64,000 nt of DNA from Actinophytocola oryzae (GTDB taxonomy: Bacteria > Actinomycetota > Actinomycetes > Mycobacteriales > Pseudonocardiaceae). Shown piece after piece: positions 32,950 to 42,900 of this stretch (positions are counted from its first letter, which is position 1; each line of letters starts with the position of its first letter). The notes below the pieces were generated by a model. The model made no database searches. It saw only the letters and a list, made by a program, of their open reading frames with translations, and was not told the origin of the DNA. The DNA is taken from assembly GCF_004364325.1 (NCBI RefSeq), contig NZ_SOCP01000028.1, forward strand, positions 26,205 through 90,204, read 5' to 3'. A program made the translations under genes and the position numbers.

Positions 32950-33759
32950 GTGACGATGATGGGAACCGGCTCGTGGAACGTGCTTTCCGGCACCGACACG
33001 GACAGGGTCGTGCTGGCGGTCGACTTCCCGGCCGCGGGCCGGCCCGCGGGAAGCTTCGCGGACCTGGCCTCGCTGCTGGACGTCCAGTGCTCGGTCTGGG
33101 AGTGCGTCCCGCCGTCGGTGGGTGTGCCGACCTCGTTCGGCATCGAAGCCGGCATGCGGGGTGACGACTACGTCGACCGATGGCTCGGGGACGTCCGGGC
33201 GAGCGGGCGCGAGGTCCTCGCGGTGATGGGGTACTGCTCGGGCTGCGGCTTCTCCGCGCTGCTCGCGGAACACATCGCGCAGTGGCAGGAGATGCCGAAG
33301 CAGGTGCTGTTCGACCCGGACGCACCCTCGACGTCCTATGTGTACTGGCAGTTCCACCGGGTGATCGGCGAGTTCTCGGTGGTGCTCTCCCCGAAGGAGA
33401 TCATCGCCGCCCAGCAGGCAGGCAAGAAGCTGGCCGACGAGATCGTGGACCTGGCCGAGCTGAGCTACGCCCTGTTCACGATCTTCATCGAGGTCGGCGC
33501 CACCGGGTTCGACCGGGCGGGCATCGGCGGCGCCCACCGGGCCGACCTGACCTCGCACTTCGCCTCCTACCTCGCCTACATCGTCGCCTCGTCGCAGCTC
33601 GACCCGCTCCGCGCCTGGAAGGTGGCCACGGCGATCAGCTCGACCGCGCCGGGCGCCGGCGGCAAGATCGCCCAGGAGGAGTTCCGCTTCGACATCGACC
33701 ATCTGGATCTGCTGCGGGACACCGACGTCGCCCGGCGGGTGAGCGAGGTGCTGGGGTAG
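32950..33759 (+). CDS. Alpha/beta-hydrolase (thioesterase-like) with apparent Cys nucleophile
   Basis: A 269-residue protein with thioesterase-like layout. The nucleophile elbow reads MGYCSGCG, so the GxSxG position is filled by C96. An acidic residue follows in VLFDPDAPS and a His near the C-terminus in FDIDHLDLL, resembling the GDH..LL end of PKS/NRPS thioesterases. Cys-nucleophile thioesterases are known in beta-lactone or beta-lactam forming NRPS lines such as obafluorin and sulfazecin. The GTG at 32950 has a GAGGTG ribosome site; GTG 32941 is an alternative. It lies directly before the NRPS gene. The overall family assignment is tentative. Confidence 0.55.
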   Translation: MTMMGTGSWNVLSGTDTDRVVLAVDFPAAGRPAGSFADLASLLDVQCSVWECVPPSVGVPTSFGIEAGMRGDDYVDRWLGDVRASGREVLAVMGYCSGCGFSALLAEHIAQWQEMPKQVLFDPDAPSTSYVYWQFHRVIGEFSVVLSPKEIIAAQQAGKKLADEIVDLAELSYALFTIFIEVGATGFDRAGIGGAHRADLTSHFASYLAYIVASSQLDPLRAWKVATAISSTAPGAGGKIAQEEFRFDIDHLDLLRDTDVARRVSEVLG

Positions 33760-33834
33760 TGGGTCCTACCGCGGCAAGTGTGTCCACATCAGACTGGCGA
33801 GTGCCTGCCCGGCAGGCGGGCAGGGGGTGTCGAG

Positions 33835-36800
33835 TTGGGACTGTCGGAGACGACCGCGACACGCAAGGAGCAGGCGCTCTGGCTGCTCGAGCGGGTGGTG
33901 CCCGGGATCGGGATCAACAACCTCTCGGTGGCGTTCCGGGTTGACGGACGGATCGATCCGGCGGCCATCGAGGGCGCCATCCGGCTGCTGCTGCGCAGGT
34001 ACGAGGCGCTGCGGACGGTGTTCCACGCCGACGGCGCGGTCCTGCGCCGCGAAGTCCTGCCGCCCGGCGACCTCGACGTCGTGGTCCATTGGCACCGGTC
34101 GAGCGCCGATCGGCTCGACACCGACCTCGTGAACTTCGTGGCGGAGCCGTTCGAGCTGCGTGGTGGCCCGCTGGTCCGAGCGGCCTGCTTCCACTCCCCG
34201 GCCGGTGACACGGTCTGCGTGGCGGTGCACCACCTCGTCTTCGACGCCACGTCCTCGTCGATCCTGTTCGGTGACCTGGTCTCGGTCTACCGGAGTCTGG
34301 CCGGGGGCGAGCCGCCGGCAGGAGAGCTGTGCGAGCCGGTGCCGGCGTTGCGCGATCCGGAACCTCCGGACAGCAGCGTCGCCTTCTGGCGGGAGCACCT
34401 TTCCGGCCACCGCGCGGGCAGGCTGGCGCTGCCCGTCGACCCACGCGCCGAGCCGGGCCCGTTCGCCGCCGTGGTCCGCTACGAGCTGTCCGCCGAGACC
34501 ACCGAGGTCGTCGAGCGGATGCGCGAGCAGTTGCGTGTGCCGGAGGCCGTGCTGCTGCTCGCCGTGTACTACCTGCTGCTCGCGACGCACGGCGTGGGTG
34601 TGGACGTGGTCGTCGGTTCGCCGGTGAACACCAGGGGACGGCTCTCGGCGCGGGCGGTCGGTTATCACGTCAACCTGCTCGCGCCCCGGGTCGAGCTCGA
34701 TCCGGCCCGGAGCTTCCGCGACCTCGTCACCCAGGTCCGCCGCACGTTCTTCGCGGCGATGGCCCACGGCGACCTGTCCGTGGACAGCGACCTGGCCGAC
34801 GAGCTGCCGAGAACCGCGCCTGGCCGCCGTGAACCGCTCTTCAGGTACGTGTTCAACTACGTGTCCGAGATGGGGTTCCCCGCGCTGGACATCGGCGGCG
34901 CACCGGTGCGTCCGGTCCTCGTCGACAACCCGTACAGCAAGTTCGACCTGGTGCTGTTCGTGCTCCCGTCGGCGGGCCGTATCCGGCTGGAGGCCTCGTA
35001 CCGCGCGGAGACGTTCCGCCGTGACGACATCGCGGCGATGCTGCGGCGGTACGAGGCCGTGCTCGGCGCGTTCGGCGCGGACGTCGACCAGCCCGTCGAA
35101 CGGGTCTGGGCCGGCACGGACGAAGACCGCGCCGTCATCGACGGGGCGCAGCGGTCGGCCACCGGCACGGCGTCGACCGTCCTGGCGGGCGTGGCGGCGC
35201 GTGTGGCGGCCACGCCGGGAGCGGTCGCGATCAAGGACGGGGATCGAGCAGTCACCTACGGCCAGTTGTGGCAGGCGGCGACGGCCACTCGCGACTCGCT
35301 GGTGGCTTCCGGTCTCGCCGGAGGTGACGTGGTGGCCGTGTTCGCGCCGCGTGGTCCGGAACTGGCCGCCGCGGCACTGGGGGTGTGGCTCGCGGGTGGC
35401 GCGTACGTGCCCGTCGACCTGAACTACCCGGTCCGCCACATCGTCGACGTGTTGTCCGACTCCGGTGCCACGGCGGTGCTCGGTGTCGACGGGGTCGAGG
35501 TGCCCAACCTGCCCGTGTACCCCGTCGTCCAGGTGACCGACACGACGACAGGCGATGTCGCCACCCCCGTCGTCGACCGGTCCGCGTGCGCGTTCCTGCT
35601 GTACACCTCGCCGACGATGGGCAGGCCGGTCGGCACCCGGGTCACCCACGGCAACCTGGCCAACGCGCTCGCCCACCTCGCCGACGAGGTGGGCGGAGGA
35701 ACGACGGCCTGGTTGTCCCCGTTCGCCACCGGCATGTCGGCGGCGGAGCTGTTCCTGCCACTGGTCGACGGCCACCGGGCGGTCGTGGCGCCCGACGAGG
35801 CGCGGACCGACGGCGCCGTCCTGGCCGAGGTGCTCGACGACCACGAGGTACGGATCGTCCAGGCCACGCCGACGACCTGGCGGCGAGTGCTGGGAGGAGT
35901 GGCCGACCGACTCGCCGGACGGCGCGTGCTCTGCGGCGGTGAGTCGCCACGTCCCGGTCTGGCCGCCGCGTTGGCGGCCACCGGGTGCGAGGTGTTCTCG
36001 TTCTTCGGCACCGACGAGACGACCACGTACTCGATCGTGGGCCGGGTGGGACCGGACGACGACCACTCGTCACTCGCCGGCCGGCCGGTGGCCAACACCA
36101 GGTTGTTCGTCGCCGACGAGGACGGTCGCGAGGTGCCGCCCGGCGTGCGCGGCGAACTGTGTGTGGCCGGGGCGGGAGTGGCCCTGGGCTACCGCAACCG
36201 GCAGGAACTGGCCACGCGGCGGTTCGCGGAGCACGCCGGGTACGGCCGGTACTTCCGGACCGGGCACGAGGCGTTGCTCCGGTACGACGGGGAATGGGAG
36301 CTGGTCGCGGGCCCGGGGCGCACGGTCGTCGCGGGCGGCGAACGGATCGAGCTGGATCGGCTGGAGCGCGTGCTCAGCCGGGTGGGCGGCGTCGAGGACG
36401 TCGCGGTGGTCATGGTCGGCGACCCGGACACCGACGGTGCGGTGGTGGCGTTCGTGGTCCCGGAAACCGCCGTGCGACGTGTCGCGGATGCCGTGGTGCT
36501 CGGCGACGTCGTCGGCCTTCCCGGGCTACCGACCACTGTGGACGACCGAGTCGACTACGCGGCCCTGGTGCGGCTCGCCTTCAGCAGGCGGATCGAGGAC
36601 ACCGGCCGGGCCGCGCTCGCGGAAGGCGCGGTCGGCCTGGCCCCGACCATGCTCTCGCTGTGGCGGCTGCTGCTGGGCCGTGACGATCTGGACAGCGAGT
36701 CGAACTTCTTCGTGGCCGGCGGTTACTCGCTGCTGGCCGCGCAGCTGGCCGAACGGGTCGAGGCGATCACCGGCGTGCCGCTGCCGTTGGTCGAGGTGTT

Positions 36801-36915
36801 CGAGAACCCGACACCGAGTGCCCTCGCCGAGAAGGTCGCCGCTCTGCTCCCCGCCACCGACAGCGATCTCGCGCCGGTCGGTTCCGAGACCGGACCAGAA
36901 GGGAAGCTCACGTGA
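33835..36915 (+). CDS. NRPS module C-A-PCP with a degenerate adenylation domain
   Basis: A protein of about 1026 residues. The condensation domain (about 1-420) has an intact HHLVFDA active site (H132, H133, D137). The adenylation domain (about 440-900) is visibly dead. Its P-loop reads YTSPTMGRPVG (Gly to Pro and the Lys lost), the core-5 Tyr-Gly-x-Thr-Glu is FFGTDET, the core-7 Asp is His (FRTGHEA), and the core-10 Lys region lacks the GK motif. The carrier domain is intact, with S965 in FFVAGGYSLLA. TTG 33835 follows AGGGGGTG; GTG 33778 would add 19 residues. The PCP must be loaded in trans, plausibly by the A-PCP protein at 37634 or another donor. The gene overlaps the thioesterase gene by four bases. 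Confidence 0.88.
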   Translation: MGLSETTATRKEQALWLLERVVPGIGINNLSVAFRVDGRIDPAAIEGAIRLLLRRYEALRTVFHADGAVLRREVLPPGDLDVVVHWHRSSADRLDTDLVNFVAEPFELRGGPLVRAACFHSPAGDTVCVAVHHLVFDATSSSILFGDLVSVYRSLAGGEPPAGELCEPVPALRDPEPPDSSVAFWREHLSGHRAGRLALPVDPRAEPGPFAAVVRYELSAETTEVVERMREQLRVPEAVLLLAVYYLLLATHGVGVDVVVGSPVNTRGRLSARAVGYHVNLLAPRVELDPARSFRDLVTQVRRTFFAAMAHGDLSVDSDLADELPRTAPGRREPLFRYVFNYVSEMGFPALDIGGAPVRPVLVDNPYSKFDLVLFVLPSAGRIRLEASYRAETFRRDDIAAMLRRYEAVLGAFGADVDQPVERVWAGTDEDRAVIDGAQRSATGTASTVLAGVAARVAATPGAVAIKDGDRAVTYGQLWQAATATRDSLVASGLAGGDVVAVFAPRGPELAAAALGVWLAGGAYVPVDLNYPVRHIVDVLSDSGATAVLGVDGVEVPNLPVYPVVQVTDTTTGDVATPVVDRSACAFLLYTSPTMGRPVGTRVTHGNLANALAHLADEVGGGTTAWLSPFATGMSAAELFLPLVDGHRAVVAPDEARTDGAVLAEVLDDHEVRIVQATPTTWRRVLGGVADRLAGRRVLCGGESPRPGLAAALAATGCEVFSFFGTDETTTYSIVGRVGPDDDHSSLAGRPVANTRLFVADEDGREVPPGVRGELCVAGAGVALGYRNRQELATRRFAEHAGYGRYFRTGHEALLRYDGEWELVAGPGRTVVAGGERIELDRLERVLSRVGGVEDVAVVMVGDPDTDGAVVAFVVPETAVRRVADAVVLGDVVGLPGLPTTVDDRVDYAALVRLAFSRRIEDTGRAALAEGAVGLAPTMLSLWRLLLGRDDLDSESNFFVAGGYSLLAAQLAERVEAITGVPLPLVEVFENPTPSALAEKVAALLPATDSDLAPVGSETGPEGKLT

Positions 36916-37637
36916 GCGCCATACTGTTCTGCTGCCCCTTCGCCGGCGCGGGCGCGTCGTTCTACCGGTCGTGGGCTCCGCCTGCGAACTCCGGCATCCG
37001 GATCGTCCCCGTCCAGCTGCCCGGTCGCGAGGAGCAGTTCACGCGGCCGGCCCACCAGCGGATGGAGGAGGCGGCGGCGGACGTCCTCGACCAGGTCCAG
37101 GCCGCGGCGGCGCCCGACGACGACCTCGCCCTGTTCGGCCACAGCTTCGGTGCCGCGCTGGCGTTCGACGTCGCGCGACGCCTCGTGGCGCGGGGCGGAC
37201 ACCGGCTCGTCCGGCTGTTCGTCAGCGGCTCGGCGGAGCCGCTGACTCCGCTCGAGGACGACTCGAGCGGACTGCGGGACGACGAGTTCGTGGCCCGTGT
37301 CGCGGAGATCGCCGGGTTCAGCCATCCAGCGCTCGCGGACCCGCAGCTGCGGCAGATCCTGCTGCCGGCGCTGCGGGCCGACGTGCACATGCGGGAGTCC
37401 TACCGTCCCGGTGCGGTGGCGCCACTGCCGGTCCCGGTCACCGCGGTCCGCGGCGAGACCGATCACCTGGTGTCCGCCGAGGACTGCGCCGGGTGGGCAC
37501 GGGTGACCTCGGTCGGCTGCGACGTGCGCGAGGTGCCGGGGGACCACCTGTACCTCGCCGAGGACCCCGGCCCGCTGCTCGAGCTGATCGCCGAGGTGCT
37601 GTCCGGCGCCGGGTTACCGGGGTACGGCACTACATGA
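36912..37637 (+). CDS. Type II thioesterase
   Basis: A 241-residue stand-alone editing thioesterase. The start MSAILFCCPFAGAGASFYRSW is the family's typical N-terminus, the nucleophile is S78 in FGHSFGAALA, and the catalytic His is in GDHLYLAE near residue 215. Such enzymes remove mis-primed or stalled acyl groups from carrier domains. GTG 36912 overlaps the stop of the C-A-PCP gene and its own stop overlaps the A-PCP start, so the three are translationally coupled and serve the same assembly line. Confidence 0.92.
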   Translation: MSAILFCCPFAGAGASFYRSWAPPANSGIRIVPVQLPGREEQFTRPAHQRMEEAAADVLDQVQAAAAPDDDLALFGHSFGAALAFDVARRLVARGGHRLVRLFVSGSAEPLTPLEDDSSGLRDDEFVARVAEIAGFSHPALADPQLRQILLPALRADVHMRESYRPGAVAPLPVPVTAVRGETDHLVSAEDCAGWARVTSVGCDVREVPGDHLYLAEDPGPLLELIAEVLSGAGLPGYGTT

Positions 37638-39943
37638 CGGACATGCAATGGGCCGGATCCGGCCGGGAGCACGGTGTCGGCGTCAGCACGGCCGCACTGG
37701 GCGACCTCACCGCCGACCTCGACCTGCTGGTGGCCGCCGCGGCGGTCGTGTTGTCGCGCTACACGGGCGACGCGACCGTGTCCGTCGCGATCCGCGACGA
37801 CGCAGGCTGGCAGGCGGTGAACGTCCCGGTGGACGACGCCGCGGCGGCGGTCGATCACGTCGCCACGACGGTCTTGTCGCCGCGACGGCCGCTCCCGCCG
37901 GACGACAGGCCGGTCATCGCGTGCCAGGGCGCCCAGCACGTCATCGGCGAGCAGCGGTTCCCGATCCTGCTGGTCTCGATGCCCGGGCAGGTCGTCTGCC
38001 GGTATCGCCGTGATCTGGTGGACCGGCCGGCCGCCGACTGGCTGGTCCACTGCGTCCGCGCCGTGCTCGGGCAGCTCACCGCCCCGGGCGCCGGGCCCGT
38101 CGGTTCGATCGACCTGCTGGCCGGCGCACCACCTGGACCGACACCGCTCGGGCCGTCCGATCCGGCGGCCGCGCGGCCGGCACGGACCGTGCCCGAACTG
38201 GTCCGGGAGCAGGCCGACTCACGGCCGGACGCCGTCGCACTGGTCGGCGGCGGGCGGCGACTGTCCTATCGGGAGCTGGAACGTGCTGCCTGCGCCGTGG
38301 CCCGGCTGCTGCACGAGCGTGGCGTGACCCGAGGCAACCGTGTCGGCGTGTGCCTGGACCGTTCGCCGCTGCTCGTCGTGGGCCTGCTGGGCGTGATGAA
38401 GACCGGCGCCGCCTATGTCCCCCTGGCCCCGGCGCTGCCGGCCGCCCGCCTGGCGTACCTGGTTCGGGACGCCGACCTTGCCACCATCCTGGCCGAACCC
38501 GACACACGGGCCACTGTGGACGGGCTGGACGACGGGGTCCGGACGCTCACGCTCACCGAGGAGGTGTTCGACGCCGCCGACCCGGTGCCGGACCAGCCGT
38601 GGACATGTGCCACGGACGACCCCGCCTACCTGATCTACACCTCCGGTTCCACCGGCGAGCCGAAGGGCGTCGTCGTCGAGCAGCACAACGTCGCCGCCCT
38701 GCTCGACGCGGCCACCGAGTTCGGCTTCGGGCCGGGGGACGTGTGGACCGCGTTCCACTCCTATGCCTTCGACTACTCGGTGTGGGAGATGTGGACGTGT
38801 CTCACCACCGGCGGACGGCTGGTGATCGTGCCGGTCGACGTGCTGCGCGATCCGGTCGAACTGCACCGGTTGCTGCGTGCCGAGCACGTCACGGTCCTCA
38901 ACCTGACGCCTTCCGAGTTCGCCCCGCTGTTGCGCGTGGACGGCGGCGAGGAGCCGCTCGCCGACCTGCGGATGCTGTTCTTCGGCGGTGAGCAGCTGGA
39001 CACCGGGATGCTGGTGCGGTGGTTCGACCGCTACCCGGAGAACAGCTGCCGGGTGGTCAACATGTACGGCATCACCGAGACCACCGTGGTCTGCACCTGG
39101 GGTCCGGTGACCCGCGGCCGTGCGTTGTCGGGCAGCCTGTCGATCGGTGCCGCCATCCCGGGCTGGTCGGTGGAGGTGGTCGACGGGCAGGGCCGTCGCG
39201 TTCCGCCCGGTGTGGCGGGGGAGCTGGTGATCAGGGGAGCCGGCGTCACGCCCGGCTACCACCGGCGGCCCGAGCTGACCGCCCGCCGGTTCGTCGCCGA
39301 CCGCCGGTCCTCCCGTGCCGGTGCACGCCAGTACCGCAGCGGTGACCGTGGCCGCATGCTGCCGGACGGCGAGATCGACTACCTCGGCAGGCTCGACGAA
39401 CAGGTCAAGATCCGTGGCCACCGGGTGGAACTCGGTGAGATCAGGGCACAGCTGCTCACCGACCCGGCCGTACTCGCCGCGGCGGTCGTGCTGAACCGGC
39501 GCGGCGACGGCGAGGCGCGCCTGGACGCGTACGTGGTCGGTGCCGTCACCGATCGCCTGGCGCTGCGCGAGCGGCTCGGCGAGCGGCTCCCCGCGTACAT
39601 GGTGCCGAGCAGCATCACGGTCGTTGGCGAGCTTCCGCTGACCCACAACGGAAAGCTGGACGTCGCCAGGCTGCCGCCGGTGCGGCCGTTCACCACGACG
39701 GCTGGTGCGGCCGAGGGCACCGCGTTGGAGCACGAGGTGGGCCGGGTCTGGTCGGACGTGCTCGGCCTCGTCGTCGCCCCGGACGACAACCTCTTCCTGG
39801 TCGCCGGGGGGAGCTCGCTGTCCGCGGCGAAGATCGCCGCCCAGCTCAGGGAGGCCGGGCTCGGCGAGATCTCGGTCCGCGACATCTACGAGAACCCGAC
39901 CGTGCGTGCGACCGCCACCAGGTTGGCCGCGGACCGACCGTGA
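37634..39943 (+). CDS. NRPS A-PCP protein, threonine-like specificity
   Basis: A 769-residue protein. The first 170 residues or so (for example LVAAAAVVLSRYTGDATVSV) look like a remnant of a condensation-domain C-lobe without its HHxxxDG site. A complete adenylation domain follows: YTSGSTGEPKG, MYGITETT, QYRSGDRG, LDEQVKIRGHRVELGEI and THNGKLD. A PCP ends the protein, with its attachment Ser at 728 in VAGGSSLSA. My manual reading of the ten pocket residues is DYWNFGMVVK, closest among codes I know to threonine (DFWNIGMVHK). ATGA overlap couples it to the thioesterase, and GTGA overlap to the first PKS gene. It can supply an aminoacyl unit in trans to the C-A-PCP protein, whose A domain is dead. 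Confidence 0.88.
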   Translation: MTDMQWAGSGREHGVGVSTAALGDLTADLDLLVAAAAVVLSRYTGDATVSVAIRDDAGWQAVNVPVDDAAAAVDHVATTVLSPRRPLPPDDRPVIACQGAQHVIGEQRFPILLVSMPGQVVCRYRRDLVDRPAADWLVHCVRAVLGQLTAPGAGPVGSIDLLAGAPPGPTPLGPSDPAAARPARTVPELVREQADSRPDAVALVGGGRRLSYRELERAACAVARLLHERGVTRGNRVGVCLDRSPLLVVGLLGVMKTGAAYVPLAPALPAARLAYLVRDADLATILAEPDTRATVDGLDDGVRTLTLTEEVFDAADPVPDQPWTCATDDPAYLIYTSGSTGEPKGVVVEQHNVAALLDAATEFGFGPGDVWTAFHSYAFDYSVWEMWTCLTTGGRLVIVPVDVLRDPVELHRLLRAEHVTVLNLTPSEFAPLLRVDGGEEPLADLRMLFFGGEQLDTGMLVRWFDRYPENSCRVVNMYGITETTVVCTWGPVTRGRALSGSLSIGAAIPGWSVEVVDGQGRRVPPGVAGELVIRGAGVTPGYHRRPELTARRFVADRRSSRAGARQYRSGDRGRMLPDGEIDYLGRLDEQVKIRGHRVELGEIRAQLLTDPAVLAAAVVLNRRGDGEARLDAYVVGAVTDRLALRERLGERLPAYMVPSSITVVGELPLTHNGKLDVARLPPVRPFTTTAGAAEGTALEHEVGRVWSDVLGLVVAPDDNLFLVAGGSSLSAAKIAAQLREAGLGEISVRDIYENPTVRATATRLAADRP

Positions 39944-42900
39944 GGCAGGACATGCACGCGACACCACTCGACGAGCCGATCGCCATCGTCGGAATGGCCT
40001 GCCGGTTACCCGGCGCCGCCGATCCGGCCGCCTTCTGGCAGCTGTTGAGCGACGGCACCAGCGCGATCGTGCCGACGCCTGCCGACCGGTGGGACGCGGA
40101 CGCGTTGTTCGACGCCGACCCCGCCGCACCGGGCAGGGCGAACACGCGGTGGGGCGGCTTCCTGGCGGCCGTCGACGAGTTCGATCCCGGTTTCTTCGGC
40201 ATCTCCCCTCGCGAGGCCGCCGCCATGGACCCGCAACAGCGACTGGTGCTCGAACTGGGCTGGGAGGCACTCGAGCACGCCGGCATCGTGCCGGACGCCA
40301 TACACGGGAGCCGGACCGCGGTCTTCGTCGGAGCCATCTGGGACGACTACGCGAGCCTCGTGCACCGGGGTGGTACGGAAACGATCTCGCACCACACGAT
40401 GGCCGGACTGCATCGCGGTATCATCGCCAACCGGCTGTCGAGCGTGCTCGGTCTGCGCGGCCCCAGCCTGACCGTCGACTCAGGACAGTCGTCCTCGCTG
40501 GTCGCCGTCCACCTTGCCGCGGCGAGCCTCCGCCGCGGGGAGTGCACGCTCGCGCTGGCCGGCGGGGTGAACCTCGACCTGGTGCCGGACAGCACCGTGA
40601 TCGCCGCGAAGTTCGGCGGGTTGTCGCCGGACGGCCGCTGTCACACCTTCGACGCACGCGCCAACGGATTCGTTCGCGGCGAGGGCGGCGGTGTGGTCGT
40701 GCTCAAGCCACTGGCGCGGGCGGTGGCCGACGGCGACGAGATTCACGCCGTCGTCCGCGGCAGCGCGGTGAACAACGACGGTCCCTCCGAGACGCTCACC
40801 ACCCCGAGCCGCTCGGCACAGCAGGAGGTTCTGCTCTCCGCGTGCGACCGGGCCGGGATCGCCCCCGGCGAGGTGCGGTACGTCGAACTGCACGGCACCG
40901 GCACCAGGGTCGGCGATCCGGTCGAGGCCGCGGCGGTGGGTGCCGCCTTCGGCGTGGCCCGAGGCGGGGGCGACCCGCTGCCGGTGGGGTCGGTCAAGAC
41001 CAACATCGGACACCTGGAGGGTGCCGCCGGTATCGCCGGACTGCTGAAGGTGGTGCTGGCGCTCGAGAACCGACTGATACCGGCCAGCCTGAACTTCGAG
41101 ACCCCCAGCCCGGCGATCGACTGGGACGCGGTGAACCTCCGGGTGCCGACGAGCACGCAGCCGTGGCCGGCGGGCGACGGCCCGTTGGTGGCCGGAGTCA
41201 GCTCGTTCGGCTTCGGCGGGACGAACTGCCACGTCCTGGTGTCGGAGTACCAGGCGGCCCCGCGACCGCGACGCGCCGGCGCCGGGCTCGTGCCCTGGGT
41301 GGTGTCGGGCCGGACGACGGCCGCGTTGCGTGCACAGGCCGCCCGCCTCCGGTCCCATGTGGACACCCGGTCCGACCTCGAACCGGCCGAGATCGGGTTC
41401 TCCCTCGCGTCCGCCCGCTCCAGCTTCCACCACCGGGCCGTCGTCGTCGGTGACACGCGCGCGGAACTGCTGGCCGGACTGGACGCCCTCGCCGGTGGGG
41501 ACGTCGCCGCCGGGCTCGTCACGGGGACCGCGGACCTCGACGGCGGTCTCGTCTTCGTCTTTCCCGGGCAGGGCGCGCAATGGGCGGGAATGGGGCTGTC
41601 CCTGTGGGAGGACGCGCCGGTGTTCCGCGAGCGGATGCTCGAGTGCGAGCGCGCGTTCGCCCCGTTCGTGGACTGGGCCCTGACGGAGGTGCTCGGGGAC
41701 GCGGACATGCTGCGGCGGGTGGACGTCGTGCAGCCCGCGTCGTTCGCGGTGATGGTCTCGCTGGCCGCACTGTGGCGGTCCTACGGGGTCGAACCCGACG
41801 CGGTGATCGGGCACTCCCAGGGCGAGATCGCCGCCGCGTGTGTCGCGGGAGCGCTGTCGCTCGAGGACGCCGCGGCTGTGGTGACGTTGCGCAGCCGGGC
41901 GTTGAGCGCGTTGACGCGGCGCGGCGGCATGGCGTCCGTGCCGTTGGCCGAGGACCGGTTGCGACACCGCATCGGGCAGTACGGCGAGCGGCTCTCCGTC
42001 GCCGCGATCAACGGCCCCGCTTCGACAGTGGTGTCCGGTGACTCCGACGCCATCGACGAGGTGCTGGCCGAACTGCTCGGCGACGACGTGCGGGCCAAGC
42101 GGATCGCGGTGGACTACGCCTCGCACTCCGCGCAGGTCGAGGCGATCCAGGAGCGGCTGCGGCGGGCGCTCGGCGGTGTGATGGCGAGGACGGCACGGAT
42201 TCCCTTCTATTCCACGGTGACCGGTGACGAGCTGGCCGGAACCGCGCTGGATGGCGGGTACTGGTACCGGAACCTGCGTGACACGGTGCTCTTCGACCCG
42301 ACCGTGCGCCGCATGACGCGGGCCGGCTACCGGGCCTTCGTCGAGGTGAGCTCCCATCCTCTGCTGGTCGCCGGTCTGCAGGACACGTTGCGAGACAACG
42401 GGACGCCAGGCATGGCCATCGGCACCGTGCGGCGGGACGACGGGGGGCGGGAACGGTTTCTGGCTTCGGTGGGCGAGGCGCACGTCCGTGGCGTCCGTGT
42501 CCGCTGGGAGGAGGCGTTCGCCGACGACGCCCGCAGGCGGGTCGAACTGCCGACCTATGCGTTCCAACGGCAGCGGTACTGGTTGGACGACGTGCCTCCC
42601 GCGGTCTCGCCCCAGGGTGTCACCGAGTCCCGCGATCCGTGGGAACTGGTGCGCTCGCACGTCGCCGCGGTACTCGGGCACCGTGACCGCGACGCCGTGG
42701 ACACCCGGCTGCCGTTCAAGGAACTGGGCTTCGACTCGGTCACCACCGTGCGGCTGCGCAACCAGCTGGCCGAGGCCACGTCGCTGGACTTCCCGACAAC
42801 GGTGTTGTTCGACCATCCCTCGCCCGATCGGCTGGCCGCGTTCCTGGCCGACGCGCTGTCCGGTTCCGGCCGCGGGAGCGGCGAACCAGGTCCGTCGGCG

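Noticed and set aside
40471..40495. Gln instead of Cys in the first ketosynthase as a sequencing error or dead enzyme
   Set aside because: The Gln lies in the exact VDSGQSSSL context of KSQ loading domains and is followed by AT-ACP, as expected for decarboxylative priming.
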